NCBI RefSeq assembly: GCF_002752165.1
Contig: NZ_MOMB01000053.1
Coordinates: 24,275-88,274 of the forward strand
Direction: 5' to 3'
DNA length: 64,000 nt
Source of the DNA: Erwinia sp. OLFS4
GTDB taxonomy: Bacteria; Pseudomonadota; Gammaproteobacteria; Enterobacterales; Enterobacteriaceae
Shown: positions 1 to 8,415 of the stretch, in pieces
Position numbering within the stretch: the first letter of the stretch is position 1
How the letters are laid out: each line of letters starts with the position of its first letter
Notes under the pieces: model-generated
The model's input: only the letters and a program-made list of their open reading frames with translations
Databases searched by the model: none
What the model was told of the DNA's origin: nothing
Translations under genes and position numbers: made by a program

Positions 1-1
1 G

Positions 2-1213
2 GTATTTGGCCCGCTTGGCGATCGCATTGGTCGTCAGAAAGTTCTGGCAATTACCATGATCATGATGTCGATAGGAACGTTTTGTATCGGTCTGATACCC
101 AGCTATGTGTCTATCGGTATTCTGGCGCCGGTTCTGCTGCTGCTGGCCCGTCTGTTGCAGGGATTTTCAACTGGCGGTGAATATGGCGGTGCCGCCACTT
201 TTATTGCCGAATACTCAACCGATAACCGGCGGGGTTTTATGGGCAGCTGGCTGGAGTTTGGTACTCTGGGCGGTTACCTGCTGGGGGCCGGACTGGTGAC
301 CGGACTGACGGCCGCTTTGCCCGGCGATAATATGCTGAGCTGGGGCTGGCGCATTCCCTTTTTTATTGCTGCCCCACTGGGATTGTTCGGGCTGTATATC
401 CGACTTAAGCTGGAAGAGACGCCGGCCTTCCAGAAGCATATGGAAAAACAGGAGGCGCTGGAGCACAGTAAACCGCGGCTGGGACTGCTGCAGATGCTGT
501 ATAAGTATCGCGGAGCAATGCTGAAATGTATCGGCCTGGTGCTGCTGTTTAACGTCTCTAATTATATGCTGACTTCTTATATGCCAAGTTACCTGACCGG
601 CATTCTTGGCCTGAGTGAACTCAGTGGCCTGATGCTGGTCATGGTGGTGATGTTTGTCATGATGCCACTGACACTGTTCTGGGGACACTGGAATGACCGG
701 CTGGGGCGTCGTCCGGTGATTGGCCTTGGGGCAATTGGCCTGATGGTGCTGGCGTTACCCTGCCTGATGCTGATTGGTACCGGCAATATGCTGTGGGTGT
801 TTGTCGGACTGATGATCCTCGGGGTACTGCATACCTGTTTTAGTGGTTCTATGCCGGCAACGTTACCGGCACTGTTTTCCACCGAGGTGCGTTACAGTGC
901 GCTGGCAATTGGTTTTAACGTGTCGGTATCTCTGTTTGGCGGTACCACTCCATTGCTGACAACCTGGCTGGTTGAAAAAACGCATAATCTGATGATGCCA
1001 GCTTATTACCTGATGGCCGCCGGACTGATTGGCCTGATTACCGTTATAACCACCCGTGAAACGGCGCGCAAACCGTTATACGGCTCGGCGCCTGCCGTGG
1101 CTACTGAAGCTGAAGCTCGCAATCTGGTGCAGAAGTTGCGCTTACGCCGTCAGCGTGAGCAGCGTCAGCAAACTGAACAACACTCAGATAATAATCACAC
1201 GGTACTTCCCTGA
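2..1213 (+). CDS. ProP-like MFS transporter (metabolite:H+ symporter family), 5' end outside window
   Basis: The frame is open from base 2, so the gene starts before the window; 403 residues are visible. The visible N-terminus carries the MFS loop motif GDRIGRQK (visible residues 6-13), and a second copy NDRLGRRP lies midway. Many hydrophobic helices, plus GGEYGGA, WGWRIPFF and the pattern RYSALAIGFN, match E. coli ProP, an osmolyte (proline/betaine)-proton symporter of the inner membrane. The C-terminal tail is short, basic and Gln-rich and lacks the long coiled coil of E. coli ProP, so osmosensing may differ. The substrate cannot be fixed from sequence. E. coli does not have this gene beside solA, so it is probably an accessory neighbour. 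Confidence 0.85.
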   Translation, partial: VFGPLGDRIGRQKVLAITMIMMSIGTFCIGLIPSYVSIGILAPVLLLLARLLQGFSTGGEYGGAATFIAEYSTDNRRGFMGSWLEFGTLGGYLLGAGLVTGLTAALPGDNMLSWGWRIPFFIAAPLGLFGLYIRLKLEETPAFQKHMEKQEALEHSKPRLGLLQMLYKYRGAMLKCIGLVLLFNVSNYMLTSYMPSYLTGILGLSELSGLMLVMVVMFVMMPLTLFWGHWNDRLGRRPVIGLGAIGLMVLALPCLMLIGTGNMLWVFVGLMILGVLHTCFSGSMPATLPALFSTEVRYSALAIGFNVSVSLFGGTTPLLTTWLVEKTHNLMMPAYYLMAAGLIGLITVITTRETARKPLYGSAPAVATEAEARNLVQKLRLRRQREQRQQTEQHSDNNHTVLP

Positions 1214-1217
1214 CAGC

Positions 1218-1252
1218 AGCGATAACCGGCGGTGTGGCCGCCGATTATCGCT
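1218..1252 (+). terminator. Hairpin after the MFS gene, possible terminator
   Basis: AGCGATAA pairs with TTATCGCT, and an inner GC-rich stem (CGGC/GCCG) lies between them, immediately after the transporter stop. No T-run follows, so an intrinsic terminator is only possible; it could simply protect the mRNA 3' end. Confidence 0.4.
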
Positions 1253-1355
1253 TAAGTAAGACGAGCAACCAACAGTGATAGCATCAGCACCTGCACGGTT
1301 GTACTATTTATCGCTCAGGTCATGCTGCCGTTTCAGTCACACCGGGTGACGGTGA

Positions 1356-2477
1356 TTATTCACCGCCATCAAAGCGCGTCAGTGAAAAAGGCGTCAGGTC
1401 AAACGGACTGTTTTCCCCCCTGGCGAAGCGGGCAGCAATATCCCCCAGCACGCTGGCAAATTTGAAACCGTGGCCGCTAAGTCCGCTGATAATCAGGCGC
1501 TGCGGATTATCAGCCGGAGAATCAATAATAAAATCTTCATCGGGTGACATATCATAGCTACAGGCCTCACCGTGCAGACAAACGCCGACGCCTGGTAACA
1601 TGCGCCTCAGAAAAGCAAAGGTTTCGCTGCCGTCCTGGGGGTGGGTGCCAAAAGGCGTGCGTTCGTCAGCATGGCCGATGATTTGTCCGCCATCATGCCG
1701 GCCAATTTTAAGGGCGTTATTATCGGCGGGGAAACCATAAAACTGACCTTCTGCCGTTTCAGCGCTAAAAGCCGGAAAACGGTTATTTTCACTGTAACGT
1801 CCATCAGCCTGATACCAGGCAAACACTTTGCGCAGAGGGGTAACCGGGAGGGCGGGCAGCAGTTTTTTTACCCAGGTTCCGGCACTCACCAGCAGCCGGC
1901 GGCCACGAAAGGTACCTTCTGCCGTGTCGACAACTTCCAGATCGCCGCTGCGGCTTAGTGCCGTTACCGGACAGTTAAACAGCTGGGCGCAGCCGGCGTT
2001 TTTTGCCAGACGAATATAGTGACTGATGGCCAGTTCACACTTCAGAAAGCCCGATTCAGGTTCATAAACGGCGCTGTAATCCGGCGGTAGCTGCCATTGT
2101 GGCCAGCGTTGCATGACGTCGTCAGCACTGAGTTTTTCAACATTCAGCCGGTAACGGGCTGCACTGTGCAACACGTTGGCGATAAAAGCGGCGTTGTGCG
2201 GGCCAATATTGAGCACGCCGCAGCGATGCATCAGCCGCTCACCTGCCTGTTGCTCCAGGCGATCCCACAGCTGCTGAGCCTGCAACACCAGCGGAACGTA
2301 GCGTTCACCTTCACCATAGGCGTGACGGATCAGCCGGGTTTGTCCATGGTGACTGCCTGTCTGATGTGGGGGCAGCGCTGCGTCAATCATCAGGACGTTA
2401 AGGCCGGCCTCGGTAGCGTACCAGCCTGCTGCTGCGCCGACTGAACCACTTCCTACCACAATTAAATCGTAAATCAT
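1356..2477 (-). CDS. solA: N-methyl-L-tryptophan oxidase, FAD-dependent
   Basis: 373 residues, against 372 in E. coli SolA. The N-terminus has a Rossmann dinucleotide motif GSGSVG at residues 9-14 and the family pattern [13 protein letters not shown]. Near the C-terminus [14 protein letters not shown] supplies the Cys that carries the covalent flavin in the monomeric sarcosine oxidase family, followed by GLSGHGFKF. The family oxidatively demethylates N-methyl amino acids, giving formaldehyde and hydrogen peroxide. It lies next to bssS as in E. coli, separated by a strong terminator, so it is probably transcribed on its own. Confidence 0.93.
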   Translation of the reverse strand: MIYDLIVVGSGSVGAAAGWYATEAGLNVLMIDAALPPHQTGSHHGQTRLIRHAYGEGERYVPLVLQAQQLWDRLEQQAGERLMHRCGVLNIGPHNAAFIANVLHSAARYRLNVEKLSADDVMQRWPQWQLPPDYSAVYEPESGFLKCELAISHYIRLAKNAGCAQLFNCPVTALSRSGDLEVVDTAEGTFRGRRLLVSAGTWVKKLLPALPVTPLRKVFAWYQADGRYSENNRFPAFSAETAEGQFYGFPADNNALKIGRHDGGQIIGHADERTPFGTHPQDGSETFAFLRRMLPGVGVCLHGEACSYDMSPDEDFIIDSPADNPQRLIISGLSGHGFKFASVLGDIAARFARGENSPFDLTPFSLTRFDGGE

Positions 2478-2540
2478 TTGCCTGATGGCTCCTGGTTTCT
2501 GCGGGCAATAACCGGCAGGATAACAAAAGCGACAGGTATG

Positions 2541-2567
2541 AAAAAGGCACCCGACGGGTGCCTTTTT
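2541..2567 (-). terminator. Symmetric intrinsic terminator between bssS and solA
   Basis: GGCACCC and GGGTGCC form a 7-bp stem with a 3-nt loop, flanked by AAAAA on one side and TTTTT on the other, so it can act on both strands. On the minus strand it lies 15 bases after the bssS stop and should end that transcript before solA. Confidence 0.85.
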
Positions 2568-2581
2568 ACCGAGACATTGAT

Positions 2582-2836
2582 TTAATGCTTCTGGTAATCG
2601 CGGTCCTGGTAATCCTGAGCTTCAATTTTGGCGATGCCTGCCTCAAGAATGGAAATAAACTGCTTTGCAACATCCGTTGTCAGCCAGTAAGTCTGACCCA
2701 CTTCAGTTTCATCGCTTTTAGGATTAGTGGAGGAGGGCGAATGAAGGCGAATCATCATGGCATCGTAACTGTCTACGGTGCTGATATCCCAGCCTACCAG
2801 GGGATGTGTCTGAATGACGTCTTTATTACTGTCCAT
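2582..2836 (-). CDS. bssS: Biofilm regulator BssS
   Basis: 84 residues, the usual length for BssS (YceP). It starts [19 protein letters not shown] and continues with the conserved [12 protein letters not shown] and [17 protein letters not shown]. coli BssS is a small cytoplasmic protein that affects biofilm formation through indole and uptake signalling; its biochemical activity is not established. A GGGGG-type ribosome-binding site precedes the ATG. A TATAAT hexamer on the same strand at 2923-2928 could be its -10 element, but no good -35 is visible. The region upstream (2837-3043) is AT-rich and shows no gene. Confidence 0.92.
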   Translation of the reverse strand: MDSNKDVIQTHPLVGWDISTVDSYDAMMIRLHSPSSTNPKSDETEVGQTYWLTTDVAKQFISILEAGIAKIEAQDYQDRDYQKH

Positions 2837-3043
2837 TTGAAACCCCCTTTAATAACTTATGTAGAACCTGCTACGAAGCGATTTCTGAGTTTCAATGCGG
2901 CTTTTTTACACAGAGCGGCTTAATTATAACACTGAATTTATCGCCAGCAGTAGATATTAAATAAATTCAGCGCAAGTTGAATATTATTAGATTAAAATTC
3001 AATCAATAGTAAACGGTAAGAAAAATTAATTAAGCGTATGATG

Positions 3044-3316
3044 TCAGGATATATCTGCCGGTGGCGGGTTGAAACTATTGCGTTTTTCCAGCGCATCAGC
3101 CAGATGGGAAAAATGTTGCTGTAACGTCGTGTCACGGTTCTGATTCTGTGATTCGAGCCGCAGGCTGTGAATGAGCAGCTGACAGGCTTTTTCATCGAGA
3201 CAAAATGAGAGAAAGGCAAACGCGTTTTCCAGCACAGTCAGGCGCCTTTGCTGATCGGCTATCAACGCCAGTAGTTCGCCGAAAGTCATGTTTTCTTCCG
3301 GGTTATCAGTGTGCAT
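3044..3316 (-). CDS. Small helical protein of unknown function (90 aa)
   Basis: I do not recognise this gene. The chosen start gives MHTDNPEENMTFGELL, preceded by a good AGGAG at the right distance; longer in-frame starts would run into the dinI terminator. The sequence looks like one or two amphipathic helices (LLALIADQQRRLTVLENAF, then a Leu/His-rich second helix) with an unstructured Pro-rich tail. Its size and helix pattern faintly recall the RpoS anti-adapter IraP and the YecF family, but the similarity is too weak to name it. It sits between dinI and bssS, where E. coli has no gene. Confidence 0.65.
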   Translation of the reverse strand: MHTDNPEENMTFGELLALIADQQRRLTVLENAFAFLSFCLDEKACQLLIHSLRLESQNQNRDTTLQQHFSHLADALEKRNSFNPPPADIS

Positions 3317-3394
3317 GGTAATTATCTCCTGAAACGGCAGTTTGCTGTTTTTTGAGTGTATATGGCCATTAGCAGAACCGCGAGTAGCAGGCAT

Positions 3395-3420
3395 AAAAAA
3401 GCCGGATGGCGAAATCCGGC
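3395..3420 (-). terminator. Intrinsic terminator of dinI
   Basis: On the minus strand GCCGGAT pairs with ATCCGGC around a 6-nt loop, followed by six T. It lies 25 bases after the dinI stop and separates dinI from the small gene downstream. Confidence 0.88.
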
Positions 3421-3445
3421 AACCGCACAACATTCACGGAAAAAA

Positions 3446-3691
3446 TTAACCGGCACAGAACCAGTCATCTGCACTTTCCCAGGTTTCCTGTAAAATATGG
3501 CTGATCTGGTCGCGGGTCTGCTTATCGGCACCCATTACCGTCAGGTTATTACTGCTGGCATAACGTAAAGAAACGCTGCTGGTACTGTCGGGAAAACATT
3601 CATTAATGCGCCGGCTTAATTCGGCTGACAGTGCTGACATTGCACCGTCAGGTAACGGGCTGGTTTTGGCTACGGTAATTTCAATACGCAT
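3446..3691 (-). CDS. dinI: DNA damage-inducible protein I
   Basis: 81 residues from the ATG of MRIEITVAK, the same length as E. coli DinI; the longer in-frame start upstream would read through the promoter and is rejected. Conserved features include ELSRRINECFPD and the acidic/aromatic C-terminus ILQETWESADDWF. In E. coli DinI binds RecA filaments and modulates RecA coprotease activity during the SOS response. A GGAGGAG ribosome-binding site is present, and a LexA box overlaps the promoter, so SOS control is well supported. Confidence 0.93.
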   Translation of the reverse strand: MRIEITVAKTSPLPDGAMSALSAELSRRINECFPDSTSSVSLRYASSNNLTVMGADKQTRDQISHILQETWESADDWFCAG

Positions 3692-3701
3692 ACAAACTCC
3701 T

Positions 3702-3737
3702 CCACAAGATACTGTGATTATATACAGTATCTTGTGG
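3702..3737 (-). promoter_or_regulatory. LexA operator within a 36-bp palindrome over the dinI promoter
   Basis: On the minus strand TACTGTATATAATCACAGTA (3710-3729) matches the LexA box CTGT-N8-ACAG. The inverted repeat extends well past the box: CCACAAGATACTGT at 3702-3715 is exactly complementary to 3724-3737, giving 14-bp arms around 8 central bases. The central TATAAT (3717-3722) is a perfect -10, and TTGTCC (3740-3745) lies 17 bp away as a -35, so LexA would cover the promoter. Confidence 0.9.
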
Positions 3738-3766
3738 CCGGACAATAACAATATGATGAATAACGA

Positions 3767-4813
3767 TCAGATTTTCACTTGCCAGTTGAGGGTTTCACCG
3801 GCAAGGAAGGGAACCAGGGTCAGCTCGCCATGGTGGATAGCGCTTTGTACGGTCCACGGCTGGCGCACCAGGGTAATGGATTGCTGATTAGCGGGAAGGC
3901 CATAGAATGCCGGACCATTTTCGCTGCAGAATGCTTCTAAGTGCGTCAGAGCATTGAGCTCTTCAAACACACTAGCATAGGCGGCCAGGGAGACCGGGGC
4001 ATTAAACACGCCGGCACAACCACAGCTGGCTTCTTTGAGGTGGCGCAGATGGGGGGCAGTATCGGTGCCAAGAAAGAATCGTGGATGGCCACTGGCGACG
4101 ACTTCGCGCAGTGCCTGCTGATGAATATTGCGCTTGAGAATAGGCAGGCAATAAAGGTGCGGGCGTATGCCACCTACCAGCATATGATTACGGTTGAACA
4201 TCAGATGCTGTGGCGTCACGGTAGCTGCCAGCCGCTCGTTACCGTCGCGAACGTAATCCGCCGCGTCTTTGGTGGTAATATGTTCAAATACCACTTTTAG
4301 CGCCGGATAGCGCTGGCGAAGCGGGTCAAGTACGCTATCAATAAAGCGCGCTTCACGATCGAAAATATCAATAGCTGCATCCGTGACCTCACCATGAATC
4401 AGCAAAGGCATGCCAAGACTTTCCATTCTTTCCAGCACCTCGCTGATGGCGGCGATGCTGGTGACACCGTGACTGGAATTGGTGGTGGCATGGGCTGGAT
4501 ACAGTTTTGCGGCACAAAAAACCCCCTGGCTAAATCCCTGTTCAATTTCATCCGCATGCAGTGAATCGGTGAGATAGCAGGTCATCAGTGGGGTGAAATC
4601 ATGTCCGTCGGGCACGGCGGACAGTATACGCTCACGATAGGCCATGGCGGCGGCAACGCTACTGACCGGTGGTAGCAGATTCGGCATGATAATGGCCCGG
4701 CCATTCACTGCGCTGGTATAAGGCACCACGGTTTTTAACATGTCACCGTCACGTAAATGGACATGCCAGTCATCAGGGCGACGAATAGTGAGTTGCTCGG
4801 GGGTTGTGGTCAT
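3767..4813 (-). CDS. pyrC: Dihydroorotase
   Basis: 348 residues from the second of two adjacent ATGs, which is better spaced from the GGAG than the first (4816). PyrC cyclises N-carbamoyl-aspartate to dihydroorotate in pyrimidine synthesis. The metal-binding HVHLRDGD lies near the N-terminus, the Lys that becomes carbamylated is in [17 protein letters not shown], and HGEV, FEHITT and LGTDTAPH supply further ligands and the catalytic Asp. The gene is monocistronic here, and its leader can fold over the ribosome-binding site (see the next entry), as in the known pyrimidine control of enterobacterial pyrC. Confidence 0.95.
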   Translation of the reverse strand: MTTTPEQLTIRRPDDWHVHLRDGDMLKTVVPYTSAVNGRAIIMPNLLPPVSSVAAAMAYRERILSAVPDGHDFTPLMTCYLTDSLHADEIEQGFSQGVFCAAKLYPAHATTNSSHGVTSIAAISEVLERMESLGMPLLIHGEVTDAAIDIFDREARFIDSVLDPLRQRYPALKVVFEHITTKDAADYVRDGNERLAATVTPQHLMFNRNHMLVGGIRPHLYCLPILKRNIHQQALREVVASGHPRFFLGTDTAPHLRHLKEASCGCAGVFNAPVSLAAYASVFEELNALTHLEAFCSENGPAFYGLPANQQSITLVRQPWTVQSAIHHGELTLVPFLAGETLNWQVKI

Positions 4814-4820
4814 CATTGTG

Positions 4821-4882
4821 CTCCGGCAGTGAGAAAAACCAATCAGCCAGGATGGCTGTTTTTGCGCCGGGGTATAAGCATA
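4821..4882 (-). promoter_or_regulatory. pyrC promoter start and leader hairpin covering the ribosome-binding site
   Basis: On the minus strand a TATGCT -10 (4877-4882) is followed by TATA and then CCCCGG, where transcription would start (about 4872-4867). The leader can fold: CCGGC at the start pairs with GCCGG at 4827-4823, AAAAAC pairs with GTTTTT, and AGCCA with TGGCT. The last stem includes the GGAG of the ribosome-binding site. This fits the known E. coli/Salmonella mechanism, in which transcripts started at C keep the hairpin and those started at G lose it. Confidence 0.6.
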
Positions 4883-4949
4883 GGGGGAAAGTGCAGTGAT
4901 TGCATCCGTTTTATTGAGTCAGCAGGACCGCGAAGGGCAGGCAGCAGAT

Positions 4950-4975
4950 GGCAGGGCCAGTCCGGCGGCCCTGCC
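4950..4975 (-). other. Perfect 9-bp inverted repeat downstream of yceB
   Basis: GGCAGGGCC and GGCCCTGCC are separated by 8 bases just after the yceB stop. There is no T-run on either strand, so it may be a weak terminator or a transcript-end structure. Confidence 0.4.
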
Positions 4976-4986
4976 AACGGCATGGA

Positions 4987-5550
4987 CTACTCGGTAAACG
5001 GAATAATCAGCGCGCCTGGTTTCACTTCCAGCCCTTTGGCAAAGCGTTTGGCCAGCGATTCAGCTTTACTGCCATTGCTATTGAGTACATAGGCTGGTTG
5101 CTGATTAAAATACGTTTTCAGCGACTGGTTGAGATAGGGGGTCAGTGTTTTCAGGAGCGAGGCCATTTTTTCTGGCTGTACCTGAACGTCAACAATCTCC
5201 ATATCCTTAAGATACACCGCCCCTTGTTGCCGATCATAACTGGGCTGGGCCTTCATCTTCAGGAGCATCTGTGCCTGCTGTGGACCAAACAGGGAGCTGA
5301 TATTAACCTCGGCTTTGCCGGTCAGGGTCACTTGGTTCGGTTCCTCACGACCAATAGCGGCAGACAGTTCACTCAGCGTTAGGTGTGCGTCCATCAGCCC
5401 GGCAACACTCAGTTGCTTCTGGTAATGATCCTGTTTTTGCAGGGCCTGATTAATCTCCTGCTCGCTGATGGTGTACTGCGTGAGTTGATTGCAAGCGCTC
5501 AGTAACAGCGCAGCTGCCAGCGCCAGTAAACCCGGAAAAACCTTTTTCAT
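4987..5550 (-). CDS. yceB: DUF1439 lipoprotein YceB
   Basis: 187 residues from MKKVFPGLL, close to the 186 of E. coli YceB. The start was chosen because it gives a clean lipoprotein signal peptide: a KK n-region, a Leu/Ala-rich core, and the lipobox LLSAC. The in-frame extension upstream has no such features. The mature part holds the DUF1439 fold, with YTISEQEINQAL near its start and a C-terminal PGALIIPF. The protein is expected in the outer membrane; its function is not established. It is flanked by pyrC and grxB as in E. coli. Confidence 0.88.
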   Translation of the reverse strand: MKKVFPGLLALAAALLLSACNQLTQYTISEQEINQALQKQDHYQKQLSVAGLMDAHLTLSELSAAIGREEPNQVTLTGKAEVNISSLFGPQQAQMLLKMKAQPSYDRQQGAVYLKDMEIVDVQVQPEKMASLLKTLTPYLNQSLKTYFNQQPAYVLNSNGSKAESLAKRFAKGLEVKPGALIIPFTE

Positions 5551-5772
5551 GAAGCTCCTCATTATACATGAACGGATGCATCCACATCCGGCCACCAGGA
5601 TGCCTGAATCCAGCGATAAAGTCATCCGGATTAGCCTGATAGCTGGCCTGGCCGCTGATAAAAACAGCATTCTGCAGGCCGGCGACAGCGAAGAAATTGT
5701 TCGACTAACGGTCACTGGCGTTTGCCGGCATACAAACGGTGAAGCCCGCAGGCAGAATACCGTCTGCTGCGG

Positions 5773-6420
5773 TTAGCTGGCGATGGAAGAGAGCAGATTA
5801 ATCCGCGTCTGCCCGGCAAGATTGTCACGATAATCGACTATCCGGCTGGGATAGTCTATGCCGGCAATAAGCGTCAGTGCGCGCAACAGCGGGAACAGAT
5901 GGATATCATCGTCGGAGAGTTCACCGTTAACTGCACTGGCGTTAACCATCAGCTTATCGAGTTTACGCAGATCATCGTTAATATTCTTAATATAGCCGGC
6001 GCTATGCTGACGCAGCGTAGCGAAATCTCCCCAGCTCGCTTGTTTTTTGTCGGTGAAATAGCGCCGGGCTTGCGGAGTCGCAAATTCAGCAAAAGGCGCG
6101 GCGGCAATGCGGGGAAGCAGCAGTTTGTTCAGATAATTATTGACCTGGCGCAGCCAGTCACCGATCGCCGGCCTCGTACTGGCGGTTAGCAGAGGATTTC
6201 CATCAAGCTTATCAACATAATGTACAATATCCATACTTTCCGGCATACAGCTGCCATCCTGTTTCATCAGCACCGGCACCACTTTCCTGCCCACCAGTTT
6301 CACCGGGGTGGCTTCATCGTCATTGAGCAGTACCTGCAGTTCGACAGGAATATTTTTCAGGCCAAATATCATGCGCGCTTTGACGCAAAACGGGCAGTGA
6401 TCATAAATAAACAGTTTCAC
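5773..6420 (-). CDS. grxB: Glutaredoxin 2
   Basis: 215 residues, as in E. coli Grx2. The redox motif CPFC lies at residues 9-12 (YDHCPFCVKARM), followed by a thioredoxin-like domain with VPVLM and the glutathione-binding ESMDIVHYVD, then an all-helical GST-like C-terminal domain. It reduces protein disulfides and glutathione mixed disulfides in the cytosol. E. coli places mdtH on its far side; here the next gene is rimJ. Confidence 0.95.
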   Translation of the reverse strand: MKLFIYDHCPFCVKARMIFGLKNIPVELQVLLNDDEATPVKLVGRKVVPVLMKQDGSCMPESMDIVHYVDKLDGNPLLTASTRPAIGDWLRQVNNYLNKLLLPRIAAAPFAEFATPQARRYFTDKKQASWGDFATLRQHSAGYIKNINDDLRKLDKLMVNASAVNGELSDDDIHLFPLLRALTLIAGIDYPSRIVDYRDNLAGQTRINLLSSIAS

Positions 6421-6754
6421 GAACGCCTCCTTACCCTGTAGAAAGCCGTGGGGCCACCACCGCTTTTGTTAACCAGTTTAAAAAGTATGGAAGAGAGTGT
6501 GACGAAGGGCAAACCGCCGACGCAGGCGGTTTGTGTAGTAAAATAAACGCACCTGACACGAAAACCGCGCATACAGCGCCATCCGCGTAGCCGGCCAGCA
6601 AACGCGCCGTATCGCCTGTCGTGCGTTGCAGGGTAAAAATTCGCCTTGTCAGCAGCGGAAAAGGTATAGTGAATTGATAACAGTGGCGTGCGGAATGCGC
6701 CTCTGGATGACGATGTGATGAAACAGGTTTAGTCCCCGTAATGCAGGAGAGATG
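6421..6754. other. Gene-free gap between grxB and rimJ (mdtH slot empty)
   Basis: In E. coli the drug-efflux gene mdtH lies here; no MFS-like reading frame is present. A 9-bp inverted repeat CAAACCGCC/GGCGGTTTG sits at 6510-6533 without a T-run and may be a transcript-end remnant. A TATAGT hexamer at about 6666 could be a -10 for rimJ but has no good -35. Reading frames crossing this gap are shadows. Confidence 0.5.
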
Positions 6755-7354
6755 ATGTTTGGCTATCGTTCCACTGCGCCAAAGGTACGGTTGACCACCG
6801 ATCGTCTGGTGGTCCGCCTGGTACATGAGCGTGATGCATGGCGGCTGGCTGATTACTATGCGGCGAACCGCGATTTTCTCAGACCATGGGAGCCGGTGCG
6901 TGATGAAAGCCACTGTTACCCATCAGGCTGGCAGGCCCGTCTTGGCCTGATTACTGATATGCACCGCCAGGGCGCCGCATTTTATTTTGCGTTATTGGAC
7001 CGTGATGAAATGGAAATTCGTGGTGTGGCTAACTTCAGTAACGTGTTGCGCGGGGCGTTTCACGCCTGTTTTCTTGGCTATTCTCTCGCAGAACAGTGGC
7101 AAGGTCAGGGGCTGATGTATGAGGCGTTGCAGTCGGCGATCCGTTATATGCAGCGTCAGCAGCGGATGCACCGTATTATGGCAAACTATATGCCCCATAA
7201 TCAGCGAAGTGGCCACCTGCTGGCGCGGCTCGGTTTTGAAAAAGAAGGCTATGCCAAAGACTATCTGTTGATTGATGGCCAATGGCAGGACCATGTTCTG
7301 ACGGCACTGACGATGAAAAACTGGTCGCCGGAGCGGCGTGCGAGTCAACCCTGA
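6755..7354 (+). CDS. rimJ: Ribosomal protein uS5 N-alanine acetyltransferase
   Basis: 199 residues from the second of two adjacent ATGs; AGGAG at 6745-6749 is 5 bases from this ATG but only 2 from the first. RimJ is a GNAT-family enzyme that acetylates the N-terminus of ribosomal protein S5 and contributes to small-subunit assembly. Typical segments are [31 protein letters not shown], the substrate-pocket [19 protein letters not shown], and the acetyl-CoA-binding QWQGQGLM. It is followed after 15 bases by mviM; the E. coli gene yceH that normally separates them is absent. Confidence 0.95.
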   Translation: MFGYRSTAPKVRLTTDRLVVRLVHERDAWRLADYYAANRDFLRPWEPVRDESHCYPSGWQARLGLITDMHRQGAAFYFALLDRDEMEIRGVANFSNVLRGAFHACFLGYSLAEQWQGQGLMYEALQSAIRYMQRQQRMHRIMANYMPHNQRSGHLLARLGFEKEGYAKDYLLIDGQWQDHVLTALTMKNWSPERRASQP

Positions 7355-7369
7355 GAAAAAGGAGAAAAT

Positions 7370-8293
7370 ATGCGTCAGGTGCGTATTGGTGTGGTGGGGC
7401 TTGGCAGCATCGCCCGCAAAGCCTGGCTACCGGTGCTTGCCCGCGCATCGCAGTGGCAGCTGACTGGGGGTTTTTCCCGCAACCAGGATAGCGCCCGTCC
7501 GCTGTGCGATAGCTACCGTATTCCGCTTTATGCCTCGCTGGAGGCGCTGGCGGCCGATTGTGATGCGATATTCGTGCATACCTCCACCGACAGCCATGCG
7601 GCGGTGGTCGGACAGCTGCTGAAAGCGGGAGTTGATGTACTGGTGGATAAGCCGCTGGCGGCGCGACTGAGTGATGCTGAACGGCTGGTGGAGCTGGCGG
7701 ATAAACATCAGCGTAAGCTCATGGTAGGGTTTAACCGTCGCTTTGCTCCTCGCTATCTGCAACTCCGGCAACAGATGAAAGGCGCGGTGGCGTTGCGGAT
7801 GGAAAAACACCGTATTGATAGCGTTGGCCCGGGTGATGCCAGCTTTACCTTGCTTGATGATTACCTGCATGTGGTGGATACCGCGTTATGGCTGGCAGGT
7901 GATAAGGGACGTCTGCAGCATGGCACCCTGCTGACCAATGACAGCGGTGAGATGATTTATGCCGGACATCATTTTAGCGTCGGCGGTCTGCAGGTGGCGA
8001 CCAGTATGCACCGCCGCGCCGGCACGCAGCGTGAACGTATTGAGTTGATTACCGACGGCGCCCTGTTTCAGGTTGATGATATGCGCGACTGGCGCTGTGA
8101 GTCGCAGGGGCTGCTGAGGTCCGAGCCGGCACCGGGCTGGCAGACCCTGGAAGAATTACGTGGTTTTGCCGGCGCGGCACAGCATTTTATTCGTTGCGTT
8201 GAAAATCAGACCATGCCGCAGTGTGCAGGCGAACAGGCCCTGCTGGCGCAGCGTGTGGTCGATCGTATCTGGCGTGAGCTGTCGGAAGAATAA
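7370..8293 (+). CDS. mviM: Gfo/Idh/MocA-family oxidoreductase MviM
   Basis: 307 residues, the same length class as E. coli MviM (YceM). The N-terminal Rossmann fold begins RIGVVGLGSIARKAWLPVL, and the family motif DKPLAARL lies near residue 90, followed by the C-terminal alpha/beta domain with DDYLHVVDTALW. These are NAD(P)-dependent dehydrogenases acting on sugars or related compounds; the substrate of MviM is unknown. A GGAG ribosome-binding site precedes the ATG, and the close spacing suggests co-transcription with rimJ. murJ follows after a structured gap. Confidence 0.9.
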   Translation: MRQVRIGVVGLGSIARKAWLPVLARASQWQLTGGFSRNQDSARPLCDSYRIPLYASLEALAADCDAIFVHTSTDSHAAVVGQLLKAGVDVLVDKPLAARLSDAERLVELADKHQRKLMVGFNRRFAPRYLQLRQQMKGAVALRMEKHRIDSVGPGDASFTLLDDYLHVVDTALWLAGDKGRLQHGTLLTNDSGEMIYAGHHFSVGGLQVATSMHRRAGTQRERIELITDGALFQVDDMRDWRCESQGLLRSEPAPGWQTLEELRGFAGAAQHFIRCVENQTMPQCAGEQALLAQRVVDRIWRELSEE

Positions 8294-8329
8294 TGGCTGG
8301 TAACATTCGTTGATGGCGATTTTATTTTT

Positions 8330-8393
8330 CCCCGGTAGACTATGCCGCGCCGGTTTGACGCCGGCCTGATAGTCGCCGGGGTGCGGCTTTTTT
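8330..8393 (+). terminator. Long hairpin and T-run between mviM and murJ
   Basis: CCCCGG (8330-8335) pairs with CCGGGG (8376-8381), GACTAT (8338-8343) with ATAGTC (8369-8374), and an inner GCCGG/CCGGC closes the loop. GCGGC then TTTTTT follow at 8383-8393. GCCGC at 8344-8348 could pair instead with GCGGC directly before the T-run, giving a rival fold that looks more like an intrinsic terminator. It lies between the mviM stop and murJ. Confidence 0.6.
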
Positions 8394-8415
8394 CTAACGG
8401 ACCTGCAGGAAAAAC

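Noticed and set aside
215..688. 157-residue minus-strand frame inside the MFS gene
   Set aside because: Shadow of the transporter; its His/Gln-rich composition is the complement of the membrane-protein codons.
6431..6913. 160-residue minus-strand frame over the rimJ start
   Set aside because: It overlaps rimJ, has no family likeness, and does not resemble mdtH.
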